Program-made: the position numbers and the translations under genes
Notes under the pieces: model-generated
Databases searched by the model: none
Told to the model about the DNA's origin: nothing
Seen by the model: the letters and a program-made list of their open reading frames with translations, nothing else
Shown here: positions 5,351 to 5,600 of the stretch, one piece after another
How positions within the stretch are numbered: position 1 is the stretch's first letter
Layout: every line of letters starts with the position of its first letter
Origin: CAZXCQ01 sp964639275
GTDB lineage: Bacteria; Desulfobacterota; DSM-4660; Desulfatiglandales; Desulfatiglandaceae
Direction: 5' to 3'
Assembly: GCA_964639275.1 (NCBI GenBank)
Contig: CAZXCQ010000349.1
Span: 1 to 5,600, forward strand
Length of the DNA stretch: 5,600 nt

Positions 5351-5600
5351 TTAACCCTTGGTAAAAAAGTATCTTCTCAATAGATCGAGGCGAATGCTAT
5401 CTGCGATTTCTTTTCTGGATTCCGGCCCCTCGGCCATGAGCGACTCGACATGAGCTCGTCGACATGTCTCGGAGCCGAATGGCTTTTGCCCGACACAAGA
5501 TAGCGCCGTCATCATCAATACAAAAGCGCATTTGCTATCTTCATTCGGGATATCTCCGAAGAGGTCCCTGCGATCTGGAGGTACTTGGCATCGCCATAGC
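5351..5600 (-). CDS. unrecognised protein, C-terminal 82 residues (start outside window)
   Basis: On the minus strand one frame stays open from the right edge to TAA at 5353-5351, giving 82 residues. It begins LWRCQVPPDRRDLFGDIPNE, has a hydrophobic patch CAFVLMMTALSCVG (24-37), four cysteines (4, 24, 35, 46), and ends in an amphipathic stretch ESRKEIADSIRLDLLRRYFFTKG. The composition looks coding and the spacing (28 bases to the hydratase start) fits the same transcription unit. I cannot assign a family. A late ATG pair (codons 29-30) could start a short protein, but there is no clear ribosome binding site for it, so a gene entering from the right is more likely. A role in the acyl-CoA pathway is only suggested by position. 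Confidence 0.5.
   Translation of the reverse strand, partial: LWRCQVPPDRRDLFGDIPNEDSKCAFVLMMTALSCVGQKPFGSETCRRAHVESLMAEGPESRKEIADSIRLDLLRRYFFTKG

Overview
The window (5,600 bases, moderate GC) looks like bacterial chromosome from an organism with extensive acyl-CoA (fatty, branched-chain or terpenoid acid) metabolism. The combination of a single-domain class III cyclase of the 'VDSPGDN' type, an AtuD-like acyl-CoA dehydrogenase, a hydratase of the 'NVGIFPMM' type and an SCP2-type sterol-carrier remnant fits a Desulfobacterota/deltaproteobacterial or similar environmental lineage. That placement is inferred from remembered family resemblance, not from a search.

Layout. Left part, plus strand: a possible tail of an upstream gene (2-106), a GNAT N-acetyltransferase of the phosphinothricin/methionine-sulfoximine type (194-685), a roughly 250-base gap with a plausible sigma70 promoter, then a class III adenylate/guanylate cyclase fused to a C-terminal TM2 membrane domain (935-1786). 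Right part, minus strand, read from the right edge: an unrecognised partial gene (5600-5351), an enoyl-CoA hydratase/isomerase (5322-4546), the remains of an SCP2 gene (4536-4340), an acyl-CoA dehydrogenase (4306-3161), then after a terminator-like hairpin an MFS transporter (3016-1808). The transporter and the cyclase converge tail to tail with 21 bases between their stop codons.

How the genes work together. The dehydrogenase and hydratase are the first two steps of a beta-oxidation-like route: FAD-dependent alpha,beta-dehydrogenation of an acyl-CoA, then hydration or isomerisation of the enoyl-CoA. Each has a non-standard catalytic pattern. The dehydrogenase lacks the usual base in the C-terminal 'EGT' motif and carries a Glu at the isovaleryl-CoA/long-chain type position. 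The hydratase keeps the second but not the first catalytic Glu of classical crotonase. Both patterns are shared with branched-chain (Liu) and acyclic terpene (Atu) enzymes as I remember them, so a branched or unusual substrate is more likely than a straight-chain one. The SCP2 relic between them suggests that a small lipid-binding protein was once part of the unit. The MFS gene resembles the fosmidomycin-resistance type of exporter and may be a separate transcription unit.

The most interesting items are the cyclase-TM2 fusion, in which the two usual purine-contact positions have exchanged charge, and the truncated SCP2 gene that keeps a good start signal and a conserved C-terminal half but not the middle. 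I saw no RNA genes, CRISPR array, insertion sequence or phage genes.
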